A DNA stretch of 64,000 bases, taken from assembly GCF_020819595.1 (NCBI RefSeq), contig NZ_JAJHNP010000008.1, positions 1 through 64,000 on the forward strand. Direction: 5' to 3'. The notes beneath the pieces were generated by a model. That model saw nothing but the letters and a program-made list of their open reading frames with translations, did not search any database and was not told the DNA's origin. The position numbers were made by a program, and so were the translations under genes. The first letter of the stretch is position 1, and every line of letters starts with the position of its first letter. The DNA comes from Streptomyces barringtoniae. Its GTDB lineage: Bacteria; Actinomycetota; Actinomycetes; Streptomycetales; Streptomycetaceae. Shown one piece after another: positions 34,323 through 43,722 of the stretch.

Positions 34323-36767
34323 GTGGTGGCTATGGGGACGCCGTCGATGCATTTCTGCGAGAGTCCTGAGGATCCCTTCGCCCTCGGGCGTGGCGCCGCG
34401 GCCGTGCTCGACGATCAGGGCACCGTGGTCGGCTGGAGTGCACGCGCACAGGAGCTGCTCGGATATCCGGCCAAGGAAGTGATCGGACGGGCGTGGCAGG
34501 ACCTCCTGGTCGACAGCCGTGACCTGCCGCTCGCGCGGTCCGTCGTCGTGGACGCCGTGAAGGCGGGGGGATGGTTCGGGGTCCTGCCCGTCCGGCATCG
34601 CGACGGACGCCGCGTGGAGATGGGTTTCCGGGCCCGTGCGGTCACCCGCGAGGGGGGCGGTCAGGAGTGGTTCCTGGTCGGTGCTCCTGCCACCGAGGTC
34701 ATTGCCTGGCAGCGGGACCGTGCGCTGCTGGACGGCCTGTACCGACGGTCCCCGATCGGTCTGGTCACCTACGACCCGGACAGGAGGGTGATCAGGGTCA
34801 ACCGTGCGGTCGAAAAGGCCAGCGGCGTCCCGGCCGAGGCGCCGGTAGGCCACCGGCCCCGTGAATTCATGGTCGACGAGGACGCGGGTCCGGCCGATGA
34901 ACGGGTACGGCACGTCCTGGAGACCGGCGAGCCGTTGATCTTCACGGAGCAGTCCGCCCGGGCACGCCACGATCCGGGCCGGGAACGGATCGTGTCCGTC
35001 TCGGCGTTCCGGATGGAAGACCCCTCGGGCCGGGTGCTCGGCGTGGCCGAGACGATCGAGGACGTGACCGACCGCCACCGGGCGCAACGCCGACTCGCTC
35101 TGCTGAACGAGGCGAGCGCCCGGATCGGAACCTCGCTGGACGTGGCACAGACCGCTCGGGAACTGGCCGAAGTGGCCGTTCACGGCTTGGCCGACCACTG
35201 CTCGGTGGACCTCCTCAAGTGCGTGACACTGGGTGACGAACCCGTTCCCGGCACTGCAGGCCCGTTGCTCAGGACCGCCCTCTCGCCACCGGAACACCGT
35301 GTCCCGTTCCGCGAGGGCGATGTGGTGCCGCTGCTGCCGGAATCCGCGCAGGCGCGGTGCTTGGCCGAGCGTCGCCCGGTTCTCGAAGGGCGGCTGTGCC
35401 TCCGCCCCGAGTGGTACGCCATGGACCGGCGGCGGATCGAGCTCGCCCTGGGTCTCGGCGTCCATTCGCTGATCGCGGTGCCCCTGGTCGCGCGCGGACT
35501 GGTACTGGGCGTGGTGAGCCTGTGGCGGTCGCGCAATTCGGAGCCTTTCGAGGACGATGACGCGGCGGTGGCTCAGGAGCTCTCCTCGCGTGCGGCCGTC
35601 TGTATCGACAACGCGCGCCGCTTCACCCAGCAGCAGAACACCGCTCTGACTCTTCAGCGCAGTCTGCTGCCGAGCACGCTGTCCGACCTGCCGGCGGTGG
35701 AGGTGGCCTGCCGATACCTCCCGGCAAGCGGTGAACCGGGGCTCGGGGGTGACTGGTTCGACGTGATCCCGTTGTCAGGGGCCCGGGTCGCCCTCGTCGT
35801 CGGAGACGTGGTCGGTCACGGGATCCACGCCGCGGCCTCGATGGGCCGGCTGCGCGCCGCCGCGCGCACCCTGGCCAGCCTCGACCTGGAACCGGACGAG
35901 GTGGTGGCGCGGCTGGACGATCTGGTCAGTCTGCTGGCCGCCGAGCTGGAGGCGACCGCCGACGACAACCCGTGGGCGATCGAGCAGGTGCTCGGGGCCA
36001 CCTGCCTCTACGCCGTCTACGATCCGGTCTCCCAGCGCTGCTCCCTGGCACGGGCCGGTCACCCGGCGCCGGTCGTGTCCACCCCCGACGGCGAGGTGAC
36101 CGTGCTCGATCCGCCCGCGGGTCCGCCACTGGGCCTGGGCGGACTGCCCTTCGAAACGTACGACCTGGACCTCCCCGAGGGGAGCCTGCTCGCGCTCTAC
36201 ACCAACGGCCTCCTGGAAGCCGGGAGCGGCGACGTGGACACCGCGCTGGAGAACCTGCGCGCACGCCTCACCAGCACCACGGAACCTCTGGACCACGTCT
36301 GCCACGCCGTGGTCGAAGCGCTGCTGCCCAAGGGCCACCTCCCCACCGACGACGTCGCGCTGCTCATCGCCCGTACCCGCGGGCTGCGGCCGGAGAACGT
36401 CGCCTCGTGGCAGCTGCCGCTGGAAGCTACCTCAGCCGCCCGCGCCAGGGAGCTGACCACGGCGAAACTCGCCGAATGGGGGCTGACCGAGCTGGCCTTC
36501 ACCACCGAGCTGGTCGCCAGCGAGCTCGTCACGAACACCTACCGCTACGCGGCCGGTCCCATCACCCTGCGCCTCATCCGTACGCACAGCCTGACCTGCG
36601 AGGTGTCCGACACCAGCCACACCTCCCCCCACCTGCGACGGGCCCTCAGCACGGACGAGGGCGGACGCGGGCTCTTCCTGGTCGCGCAGCTCACCGAGCG
36701 GTGGGGCACCCGCTACACCCACGACGGCAAGACCGTCTGGACGGAGCAGCCCCTGCCGCCCGCATGA
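34323..36767 (+). CDS. Multidomain PP2C (SpoIIE-type) phosphatase with PAS, GAF and HATPase domains
   Basis: 814 residues. Domains in order: PAS (~20-120, VLDDQGTVVGWSARAQELLGYPAKEVIGRAW), second PAS (~130-250, YRRSPIGLVTYDPDRRVIRVN), GAF (~260-430, LALGLGVHSLIAVPLVARGLVLGVVSLWR), SpoIIE phosphatase (~440-650, metal sites GLGGDWFDVIPL and VVGDVVGHGIHAAASMGRL, then CLYAVYDPVSQRCSLARAGHPAP), and an anti-sigma-type HATPase (~670-814, ELVASELVTNTYRYA, EVSDTSHTSP, DEGGRGLFLVAQL). Such proteins dephosphorylate anti-anti-sigma factors and may phosphorylate them through the kinase domain, linking a signal to an alternative sigma factor. No sigma or antagonist gene is nearby. The GTG at 34323 or 34326 fits the GGAGG at 34314-34318. 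Confidence 0.92.
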   Translation: MVAMGTPSMHFCESPEDPFALGRGAAAVLDDQGTVVGWSARAQELLGYPAKEVIGRAWQDLLVDSRDLPLARSVVVDAVKAGGWFGVLPVRHRDGRRVEMGFRARAVTREGGGQEWFLVGAPATEVIAWQRDRALLDGLYRRSPIGLVTYDPDRRVIRVNRAVEKASGVPAEAPVGHRPREFMVDEDAGPADERVRHVLETGEPLIFTEQSARARHDPGRERIVSVSAFRMEDPSGRVLGVAETIEDVTDRHRAQRRLALLNEASARIGTSLDVAQTARELAEVAVHGLADHCSVDLLKCVTLGDEPVPGTAGPLLRTALSPPEHRVPFREGDVVPLLPESAQARCLAERRPVLEGRLCLRPEWYAMDRRRIELALGLGVHSLIAVPLVARGLVLGVVSLWRSRNSEPFEDDDAAVAQELSSRAAVCIDNARRFTQQQNTALTLQRSLLPSTLSDLPAVEVACRYLPASGEPGLGGDWFDVIPLSGARVALVVGDVVGHGIHAAASMGRLRAAARTLASLDLEPDEVVARLDDLVSLLAAELEATADDNPWAIEQVLGATCLYAVYDPVSQRCSLARAGHPAPVVSTPDGEVTVLDPPAGPPLGLGGLPFETYDLDLPEGSLLALYTNGLLEAGSGDVDTALENLRARLTSTTEPLDHVCHAVVEALLPKGHLPTDDVALLIARTRGLRPENVASWQLPLEATSAARARELTTAKLAEWGLTELAFTTELVASELVTNTYRYAAGPITLRLIRTHSLTCEVSDTSHTSPHLRRALSTDEGGRGLFLVAQLTERWGTRYTHDGKTVWTEQPLPPA

Positions 36768-37010
36768 CACGCGGCCCCTGCTTCCGTCGCCGCCGGCCGG
36801 TACGGCCTTCACCGCGACGGTACGACGCCTGCGCCGCGCGCGAGACGGACACGGCGGACACGGCCCATGCCGGCAGTCCCCGGAGTGACGGACTCCGCGG
36901 AGGTCCGAGAGGGTGTCCTCGGCGGCAACGCGGCCGAACTGCTCGGGTCCGTGGCGCAGGCCGGGTGGGCAGGCCGGGTAATTCCGGCGACGGGGGCGGG
37001 GCCTGCCCCG

Positions 37011-37016
37011 TACATT
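37011..37016 (+). promoter_or_regulatory. -10 hexamer TACATT of a leaderless transcript
   Basis: TACATT ends 7 nt before the GTG at 37024, and there is no Shine-Dalgarno. The 256-nt gap upstream (36768-37023) contains GC-rich sequence but no gene that I can support. Confidence 0.45.
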
Positions 37017-37023
37017 CCTTCCG

Positions 37024-37740
37024 GTGAGCACATTTCTGATCGGTGGTGGCTGGGACACGGCCGAGGTGTACGAGCCGTTCGTCCGTACGGTCGGGGGAGA
37101 CCGGCGCATCGGGTGCCTGATCGTCGACGAGGGGGACGGGGCGGCCCAGTTCGAGCGGTATGCCGAAGTACTGCGGAAGGCGGGCCCGGCCACGCCCGTG
37201 CCCTTGCTCGTACCGCTCGGTGGCCGCTTCGAGCCGGAGGCGGCGCTGGACGGGGTCGACGGGCTGCTGGTGTGCGGTGGGCTGACGCCCGCGTACCAGG
37301 AGGCACTCGAGGGGTGTCTGGAGCGGCTGCCGGCGCTGCTCGCCGGGCGGGGGATGCCGTACGCCGGGTTCTCCGCCGGTGCCGCCGTCGCCGCGCGGCG
37401 GGCCGTGGTCGGCGGGTGGCTGGTGGACGGGGTGCCGGTGTGCCCGGAGGAGACCGGGGAGGACCTGGCGGAGGTCGAGGTGCGTGCGGGGCTCGGGCTG
37501 GTGCCGTTCGCGGTCGACGTCCACGCCGCCCAGTGGGGCACGCTCGCGCGGCTGATCGCGGTGGTCGGGCGGGGCGCGGCGCCGTACGGGGTCGCAGTGG
37601 ACGAGAGCACCCTGCTCCACGTGGTGGGCGGCGAGGTCCGGGTGGCCGGGCTGGGGCGCGCCCATGTCGTACGGCCGGGCGGGGACGGGGGTGTGCTCGT
37701 GCGGGCCTACCGCGCCGGGGAGGCGTTCTCGATCGGCTAG
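37024..37740 (+). CDS. Peptidase S51-like protein (class I glutamine-amidotransferase fold)
   Basis: 238 residues. The fold of the PepE/cyanophycinase family is recognisable: FLIGGGWDTAEVYEPFVR at the start, DGLLVCGGLTPAYQEAL in the middle, and the nucleophile elbow GMPYAGFSAGAAVAARR, where Ser is the probable nucleophile. VHAAQWGTLARLIAVV and GVAVDESTLLHV give the later His/acidic positions. It could be an isoaspartyl or alpha-aspartyl dipeptidase; the substrate is unproven. The message is predicted to be leaderless. An intergenic repeat follows the stop. Confidence 0.82.
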   Translation: MSTFLIGGGWDTAEVYEPFVRTVGGDRRIGCLIVDEGDGAAQFERYAEVLRKAGPATPVPLLVPLGGRFEPEAALDGVDGLLVCGGLTPAYQEALEGCLERLPALLAGRGMPYAGFSAGAAVAARRAVVGGWLVDGVPVCPEETGEDLAEVEVRAGLGLVPFAVDVHAAQWGTLARLIAVVGRGAAPYGVAVDESTLLHVVGGEVRVAGLGRAHVVRPGGDGGVLVRAYRAGEAFSIG

Positions 37741-37774
37741 GGCCGGGTCCGCCCCGGCGCCGGCGGCGGGGCAC

Positions 37775-37844
37775 CGAAGGGCACGGGGCTGTCGATATGC
37801 GGCCCCGACGCGTGGGCGCGAGCGACCACGACGTCCCGCACCCG
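37775..37844 (+). repeat. Streptomyces intergenic repeat, copy 3
   Basis: Contains GGGCACGGGGCTGTCGATA, then TGCGGCCCCGACGCGTGGGCGCGA, then CCACGACGTCCCGCACCCG, in the same order as the 63023-63097 copy. It follows the S51-like gene. Confidence 0.75.
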
Positions 37845-37910
37845 GCGACGGACAGCCGCCGCACCGGGCCCCATCGCCACATCAGGCCCGAATCGCCACA
37901 CCCCAGCCGG

Positions 37911-37965
37911 CCCCCGCCCCCGCCCCCGCCCCCGCCCCCGACCGGACCGGACCGGACCGGACCGG
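37911..37965. repeat. Two abutting microsatellites, (CCCCCG)5 and (ACCGG)5
   Basis: Five exact copies of the hexamer CCCCCG (37911-37940) are followed directly by five exact copies of ACCGG (37941-37965). The tract ends at the first base before the alcohol dehydrogenase stop codon. Such tracts are prone to slippage. Confidence 0.9.
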
Positions 37966-39006
37966 TCAGATCGTCGTCGTGTCGATCACGAAGCGGTAGC
38001 GGACGTCGCTCGCCAGCACCCGCTCGTACGCCTCGTTGATCTCCCCGGCGCCGATCAGCTCGATCTCGGCGCCCAGTCCGTGCGCGGCGCAGAAGTCGAG
38101 CATCTCCTGGGTCTCGGCGATGCCGCCGATCATCGACCCGGCGAGGGTCTTGCGGCCGCCGATCACCGAGAACAGGTTCAGGGCGATGGGCTCCTCGGGC
38201 GCACCCACGTTGACCAGCGCGCCGTCCACCTTCAGCAGCGACAGCAACGCGCCGAAGTCCATCGGTGCCGAGACGGTGGAGACGATCAGGTCGAAGGTGC
38301 CGGCCAGCTGCTCGAAGGTCTTCGGGTCGCCGGTGGCGTAGTAGTGGTCGGCGCCCAGCTTCAGGCCGTCGTCCTTCTTGCGCAGGGACTGCGAGAGGAC
38401 GGTCACCTCGGCGCCCATCGCGTGCGCGATCTTGACGGCCATGTGGCCCAGGCCGCCCAGTCCGACCACGGCGACCTTCTTGCCGGGGCCCGCGTTCCAG
38501 TGCTTGAGCGGCGAGTAGGTGGTGATGCCGGCGCAGAGCAGCGGGGCGGCCACGTCCAGCGACAAGCCGTCGGGGATGCGCACGACGTAGTTCTCGTCGA
38601 CGACGATCTTCTCGGAGTAGCCGCCGTAGGTGGGCTTGCCGTCCTTGCCGACGGCGTTGTACGTGCCGACCATGCCCTTGAGGCAGAACTGCTCCAGGCC
38701 CTTGAGGCAGTTCTCGCACTCACGGCAGGAGTCGACCATGCAGCCGACGCCCACCCGGTCGCCGACGGCGAACCTGGTGACACCGGGGCCGACCTCGGAG
38801 ACCACGCCCGCGATCTCGTGGCCGGGCACCATCGGGAAGATGGCCTCGCCCCAGCCCTCGCGGGCCTGGTGGATGTCGGAATGGCAGATGCCGGCGAACT
38901 TGATGTCGATCAGGACGTCGAACTCGCCGACCTCGCGCCGCTCGATGGTCGTCCGCTCCAGCGGGGCCTTCGCGGCGGGCGCGGCGTACGCAGCAACAGT
39001 GGTCAT
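37966..39006 (-). CDS. Zinc-dependent alcohol dehydrogenase (CAD/YahK-type)
   Basis: 346 residues, MDR superfamily. The catalytic zinc motif is [33 protein letters not shown]. The structural zinc site has four cysteines ([21 protein letters not shown]). The nucleotide-binding GxGxxG is [23 protein letters not shown], followed by [20 protein letters not shown], which favours NADPH. It reduces aldehydes to alcohols, as YahK-type enzymes do; the natural substrate is unknown. It is divergent from an XRE regulator, whose binding could control it. Its stop abuts the microsatellite at 37911-37965. Confidence 0.93.
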   Translation of the reverse strand: MTTVAAYAAPAAKAPLERTTIERREVGEFDVLIDIKFAGICHSDIHQAREGWGEAIFPMVPGHEIAGVVSEVGPGVTRFAVGDRVGVGCMVDSCRECENCLKGLEQFCLKGMVGTYNAVGKDGKPTYGGYSEKIVVDENYVVRIPDGLSLDVAAPLLCAGITTYSPLKHWNAGPGKKVAVVGLGGLGHMAVKIAHAMGAEVTVLSQSLRKKDDGLKLGADHYYATGDPKTFEQLAGTFDLIVSTVSAPMDFGALLSLLKVDGALVNVGAPEEPIALNLFSVIGGRKTLAGSMIGGIAETQEMLDFCAAHGLGAEIELIGAGEINEAYERVLASDVRYRFVIDTTTI

Positions 39007-39163
39007 GCCGGGGTTCTCCTAGCAGGTGTTCCGTGCCCGGTTGCCTTCCGACCGGGCACGGCCCCAGCCTGCCGCGATCCGGTCCGGCCACCCAGACCAC
39101 GCCTTTGCGTACGACCGCTGTGCCTACCACTGGCGGGGGCAGGTTCCTGTGCGTCCGACCATG

Positions 39164-39169
39164 AATACT
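39164..39169 (+). promoter_or_regulatory. -10-like hexamer AATACT of a leaderless XRE transcript
   Basis: It lies 6 nt before the ATG at 39176, with no ribosome site. This supports 39176 over the in-frame ATG at 39161. Confidence 0.4.
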
Positions 39170-39175
39170 GGATGT

Positions 39176-40069
39176 ATGGACAACCAGCCCCTGCCCTCTA
39201 CCCCGCCGCTGGACCGGCGTGCCGAGCTGAGCGAGTTCCTGCGCAGCCGGCGGGCCCGGCTGAAGCCGCAGGACGTGGGGCTGCCCGACTTCGGCCGGCA
39301 CCGGCGGGTGCCGGGGCTGCGCCGCGAGGAGCTGGCGCAGCTGGCCGGGGTGTCGGTGGCGTACTACACCCGGCTGGAACAGGGCAACGGGCAGAACGTC
39401 TCGGCGGAGGTCCTGGGCTCGATCGCCCGGGCGCTCAGGCTGTCGGACGCCGAGCACGCGCATCTGACGCATCTGGCCAAGCCGAAGTCGCACAAGAAGA
39501 AGCCGGCGGCGCGGCAGCAGCAGGTCCGCGTCGCGCTGCGGCAGCTGCTGGACACGATGGACGGCGTACCGGCGTACGTCGTCGGGCGCCGCTCGGAGAT
39601 CCTCGCCTGGAACCGGATGGCGGCGGCGGTCTTCGGTGACTGGGCGGAACTGCCGGCGGCCGAGCGCAACTGGGCCCGTCTGGTGTTCCTGCGCCCGGAC
39701 TACCGCGAGCTGTTCGTCGACTGGGAGCAGAAGGCGATCGACATCGTCTGCGCCCTGCGCATGGACGCGGGCTGCCACCCGGACGACCCGAGGCTGTCGG
39801 CACTCGTGGGTGAACTCTCCGTCAAGAGCGAGGAGTTCCGCCGTCTGTGGGCGACGCACGACGTCAAGGAGAAGAGCCATGGCGTCAAGCACCTGCACCA
39901 CCCGCTGGTCGGCGACCTCGCCCTGAACTTCGAGTCCTTCCGTCTGACGGGCGACGCGGACCAGTCCCTGGTCACCTACCACGCCGAACCGGGCTCCCCG
40001 TCCGCCGACTGCCTGCGCCTGCTGGCCAGCTGGGGCACGGACGCGACCCGCGCGGTGCCGTCGGCGTAG
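39176..40069 (+). CDS. XRE-family regulator with MmyB-like C-terminal domain
   Basis: 297 residues. The N-terminus has an extended HTH_XRE domain (AELSEFLRSRRARLKPQDVGLPDFGRHRRVPGLRREELAQLAGVSVAYYTRLEQGNGQNVSAEVLGSIARALRLSDAE). The rest is an MmyB-like ligand-binding domain (GVPAYVVGRRSEILAWNRMAAAVFGDWAELPAAERNWARLVFL, then GELSVKSEEFRRLWATHDV). These regulators often control a divergent oxidoreductase, here the alcohol dehydrogenase at 37966. The ligand may be a fatty acid, as proposed for MmyB relatives. No operator stands out in the gap. Confidence 0.9.
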   Translation: MDNQPLPSTPPLDRRAELSEFLRSRRARLKPQDVGLPDFGRHRRVPGLRREELAQLAGVSVAYYTRLEQGNGQNVSAEVLGSIARALRLSDAEHAHLTHLAKPKSHKKKPAARQQQVRVALRQLLDTMDGVPAYVVGRRSEILAWNRMAAAVFGDWAELPAAERNWARLVFLRPDYRELFVDWEQKAIDIVCALRMDAGCHPDDPRLSALVGELSVKSEEFRRLWATHDVKEKSHGVKHLHHPLVGDLALNFESFRLTGDADQSLVTYHAEPGSPSADCLRLLASWGTDATRAVPSA

Positions 40070-40085
40070 CCCTTCTTGCAACGCA

Positions 40086-40123
40086 TTCGTACGACGCCTT
40101 CGTACGACGCCTTCGTCAGACGC
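40086..40123. repeat. Short tandem repeat TTCGTACGACGCC
   Basis: Two exact 13-bp units (40086-40098 and 40099-40111) and a diverged third (40112 on) lie after the XRE stop and upstream of the shared terminator. Confidence 0.75.
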
Positions 40124-40137
40124 TCCTCGTACGACGG

Positions 40138-40171
40138 AGGGGCACCCGGAGCCTGTGCTCCGGATGCCCCT
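40138..40171. terminator. Bidirectional terminator between the XRE and subtilisin genes
   Basis: AGGGGCACCCGGAGC (40138-40152) pairs with GCTCCGGATGCCCCT (40157-40171) around a CTGT loop with one mismatch. Both flanking genes converge on it. Confidence 0.85.
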
Positions 40172-40195
40172 CGCCCGTTCAGCTGGCGCTACGGC

Positions 40196-43100
40196 TCACT
40201 TGCCGAAGTACGCGTCGTAGACCGTGATCTGCGACGTGTTGCCCTGCTTGTCGGTGATCACGGAGCGGAAGGAGACGGACTTGCCCTTCGCCGGGCTCCT
40301 CACGGTGATCCTGCCGCCTCGGACGTCGACCTTCGTGAAGGTCTTGCCGTCGTAGGAGACGTACACCGCCAGGGACTTCAGGTTCCCGCCCGCGGCCGAG
40401 CCCTCGACGGTGACCGGGAAGCCGACCGTCCGGCCGGCCGGGACCCGGCTGTCCAGGCCGGTCGTGACGCCGTAGTGCAGGACGGAGGCCGGGAGCTTCA
40501 CCGCGGTGCCGGACACGTTCTTGGAGCGGAAGGTCCAGGCCGCGTCGATCCGCGAGGAGGCCGGGGCGACGCTCGCCGAGCGCCTGACCGAGGTGGTCAG
40601 CCTGTACGCGGCGTCACCGGCCGGGACCTTGAAGGCCTCGTTGCCGAACAGCGGGTCCGCGTTCGAGCCGACCTTGGTGCCGTCGCGGTACAGGGTCGTG
40701 TTCACCGAGGTGAACTCCGAGTACCCGGCGTGCCTGCCGGAGTCGGCGAACAGGGGCAGCGAGCCGTAGATCTCGTTGCCGCTGCGGAACAGCCCGAGGT
40801 CCTTGTCGACGTGCGGGCCGAAGACCGCGGTGTTGACCGTCCTGGTGTAGCTGTGGCCGGCCTTGAAGGTGGACTGGCCGAGCGTGTAACTCGCCTCCTG
40901 GATCGGGAAGCCGTCCTGGTCGCGCCCGCCGTACTGGCTGAAGTCCAGGTCCCACAGGACCCCGCCGCCCGCGGACACGTGCAGGGTGCGGGTGCCGGGC
41001 AGCTTCTGCGGGATGTCGATGGAGGAGGCACCGGAGCTGCCGGGCAGCCAGCCGATGGGGCTGATCGAGCCGGTCCTGCCGCGCGCGGCGGCGCCGAGCC
41101 GGGCCTTGACGGTGGCCAGCTCACTCGCCTTGTAGTGCTTGGTGTAGCCGGTGGCGAGCTGCTTGACCGGGCCGCCGGTGGTGACGTCGTACTCCTCGCC
41201 CGCGCCCTTGGTCCAGTGGCCGTCCCACTGCTGGAACAGTCGGCCGGCGGGCAGCCGCGGGCCCAGGTGGGCGGTGCGGAAGTTCTTGTACGAGTCAAGG
41301 AACCAGTTGTAGCTGAACTCGCCGTCGCCGATCGTCAGGGAGTACCCCGGCGCGGCGAACTGCGACTTCACCCCCGTGGCCGGGACGGTGATGTCCACCG
41401 GCCTGGCCCTGCGCGCGTCGATCGTGACGGTCTGCTTCTTGGAGACGGTCAGCTTCGGCTGGGCGATCCAGTCGGTGCCCTTGGTGCCGTCCTTGTCCAC
41501 GAAGACGGCGGCGTTCAGGATGTACGTGCCCTTGGGCGCGCGCACCTTCACCGTGCCGGAGGGGTCGTACGGGCTCAGCTCCGTGCCGCTCGCCAGTCCG
41601 GTCACACCGCTGAGGCCGGCGTTGTAGAACCTGGCCGGCTTGCCGTCACGGCCGATGACCTTCAGCGTGATGTCGTACGACTCCACCTCGCGCTGCACCG
41701 CGGCGGCCGTGCGGACCGTCTGGCCGGCGCCGGTCGCGGTCACGTAGGCGGAGTAGGCGCCGTCGAGGGTGCCGCCCAGCCTGGTGTCGGCGGTGAGGTC
41801 GACGGAGGCCCTGCCGTGCGCGGGGACCGTCAGCCTGGTCGCGCCGAGCCGGAAGAAGCCCGAGGGGGCCGCGTGGCCCTTGGGGTCGAGGGCGGTGCTG
41901 CTCAGGGTGAGCGTGACGTCCTTGCCGCCGAGGTTGCGGTAGGTCACCTTCCTGGTGACGGGCTTGTCGTCGGTGTGCGGCCACTGCTGCAGCCCGAAGT
42001 TCACCGAGACCGGGTCGGCGATCACCGACTGGCCGATGGCCCTGTCCACCGCGATACGGCCCGAACCCTGCTGGTACGGCGTGTAGTCGCCGCCCTTGGC
42101 GGAGCCGGTGAGCGCGCCCTTCAGCTCGGCGTAGCCCCAGTCGGGGTGCTCCTGCTTCAGGATCGCGGCGGCGCCCGCGACGTGCGGGGTGGCCATGGAG
42201 GTGCCGGAGAGGGTCAGGTAGCCCTCGGGCTTCTCGCCGACCTCCTGGTCGACGACGCTGCCCTTGGCCGCGGCGGCGGTGATGTCCACGCCGGGCGCGG
42301 TGACGTCGGGCTTGATGGCGTAGTCGCCGAGGCGCGGGCCGGTGGAGGAGAAGTCGGCGAGCCTGTCCTTCTTGTCGACGGCGCCGACGGTGAGCGCGGC
42401 GTCCGCGCTGCCCGGCGAACTGATCGAGTGCGGGCCGTCGTTGCCGGCGGCGATCGCGAACAGGACGCCCTTGGTGGCGGACAGCTTGTCGACCTCGGCC
42501 TCGAGCGGGTCGGTGCCGGGGCTGTCGTAGCCGCCGAGGCTGAGGTTGACGACGGAGGCGCCCTGCTGGGCCGCCCACTCCATGCCGGCGAGGATGCCGG
42601 AGTCGTCACCGGAGCCGGTGTCGTCGAGGACCTTGCCGTTGAGGATCTTGGCGTCCGGGGCGACCCCCTTGTACTTGCCGCCCGACTTGGCGCCGGTGCC
42701 CGCCACGATGGAGGCGACGTGGGTGCCGTGCCCGTAGTGGTCGGTGGCATCGGCGGCGCCGGAGAAGTTCTTGGCCGCGATCACCTGGTTCTTGAGGTCC
42801 GGGTGGCGGGTGTCCACACCGGTGTCCAGGACGGCGACCTTCACGCCCTTGCCGGTGTAGCCGGCCCTCCAGGCGACCGGGGCGCCGATCTGCGGCACGG
42901 ACTTGTCGAGGGAGGCCTTGCGGACACCGTCGAGCCAGACGTGCGCGATGCCGGAGGCGGTGTCGTTCCCGTGGGTGACGGCGTGCCACAGCCCGGCGGT
43001 GTCCTTGACCGGCGCCTGTACGGCGTCGGCGTCGAGGGCGCTCAGGCTGCGGCGCAGACGGCCCGCGTCCCGGACGTCCGCCCTGGCGGCCTGGGCGGCC

Positions 43101-43516
43101 CGGGCGGAGCCGGTGTAGGCGACGATGACCTTCAGGCCGTCCTTCTGGGCCCGGCGGGTGGCCGTCTTGTTCAACTCGGTGATGTCGAACAGGCGCTGGT
43201 CCAGCTTGCCGGAGGCCACCAGGTGGGCCGCGTCGACCGGGACGACCAGGGTGTGGCCCTCGGTCCTGCGGACCTGGAAGGGTATGTGCTCGCGGCCCCT
43301 GGCGCGCTGCAGGCCGACGATGCGGCCCTTGGCGTCGAGCGCGACGCGGTCTCCGGTGATGAGCGTGACATGGGTCTTCGCGGTGAGCGCGGAGGCGGCG
43401 GTCGGCGCGCGCTCCGCGGGCTTCGCCGACGCCGGGCTGGTCATACCCGCTGCGAGGGCGACGGCTGCAGCCGTGGCGACACCGGCCGCAGCAGCTCTTT
43501 TCACTTGTCTGCGCAA
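40196..43516 (-). CDS. Large secreted subtilisin-like serine protease (S8)
   Basis: About 1,106 residues. A signal peptide (RRQVKRAAAAGVATAAAVALAAGMTSPASA) and a propeptide (~residues 30-200) precede the catalytic domain, which has the triad Asp in VKVAVLDTGVDTRHPDL, His in YGHGTHVASIVAG and Ser in LSGTSMATPHVAGAAAIL. The oxyanion Asn is in FAIAAGNDGP. The ~550-residue C-terminal part is beta-rich and probably aids stability or substrate binding. It degrades external proteins. The start is a TTG at 43516 behind AGGGGGAGAAC; an in-frame GTG 12 nt downstream is an alternative. Longer frames have no ribosome site. Confidence 0.92.
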   Translation of the reverse strand: MRRQVKRAAAAGVATAAAVALAAGMTSPASAKPAERAPTAASALTAKTHVTLITGDRVALDAKGRIVGLQRARGREHIPFQVRRTEGHTLVVPVDAAHLVASGKLDQRLFDITELNKTATRRAQKDGLKVIVAYTGSARAAQAARADVRDAGRLRRSLSALDADAVQAPVKDTAGLWHAVTHGNDTASGIAHVWLDGVRKASLDKSVPQIGAPVAWRAGYTGKGVKVAVLDTGVDTRHPDLKNQVIAAKNFSGAADATDHYGHGTHVASIVAGTGAKSGGKYKGVAPDAKILNGKVLDDTGSGDDSGILAGMEWAAQQGASVVNLSLGGYDSPGTDPLEAEVDKLSATKGVLFAIAAGNDGPHSISSPGSADAALTVGAVDKKDRLADFSSTGPRLGDYAIKPDVTAPGVDITAAAAKGSVVDQEVGEKPEGYLTLSGTSMATPHVAGAAAILKQEHPDWGYAELKGALTGSAKGGDYTPYQQGSGRIAVDRAIGQSVIADPVSVNFGLQQWPHTDDKPVTRKVTYRNLGGKDVTLTLSSTALDPKGHAAPSGFFRLGATRLTVPAHGRASVDLTADTRLGGTLDGAYSAYVTATGAGQTVRTAAAVQREVESYDITLKVIGRDGKPARFYNAGLSGVTGLASGTELSPYDPSGTVKVRAPKGTYILNAAVFVDKDGTKGTDWIAQPKLTVSKKQTVTIDARRARPVDITVPATGVKSQFAAPGYSLTIGDGEFSYNWFLDSYKNFRTAHLGPRLPAGRLFQQWDGHWTKGAGEEYDVTTGGPVKQLATGYTKHYKASELATVKARLGAAARGRTGSISPIGWLPGSSGASSIDIPQKLPGTRTLHVSAGGGVLWDLDFSQYGGRDQDGFPIQEASYTLGQSTFKAGHSYTRTVNTAVFGPHVDKDLGLFRSGNEIYGSLPLFADSGRHAGYSEFTSVNTTLYRDGTKVGSNADPLFGNEAFKVPAGDAAYRLTTSVRRSASVAPASSRIDAAWTFRSKNVSGTAVKLPASVLHYGVTTGLDSRVPAGRTVGFPVTVEGSAAGGNLKSLAVYVSYDGKTFTKVDVRGGRITVRSPAKGKSVSFRSVITDKQGNTSQITVYDAYFGK

Positions 43517-43722
43517 GTTCTCCCCCTGGAGATGGAGTGCCGGGCGAATTCCCCGTTCGCACCGGCCGGGCCGGCCTCGTACGTGCACACGTCGCAGGCA
43601 CGTCGAACCCCCCGGATCACGCAGTATGCCGGGGGGTGATCAGACGTCTCAATGGATGAGAGGACGGTAAGAAAGAGCGACGGAAAACTGTTACGCCGCG
43701 GGCGGACCGCTGTTACAAAGCG

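Noticed and set aside
40076-43639. 1,187-codon plus-strand frame
   Set aside because: Antisense shadow of the subtilisin gene; high GC keeps the frame open, and the product is low-complexity (Val/Gly/Arg).
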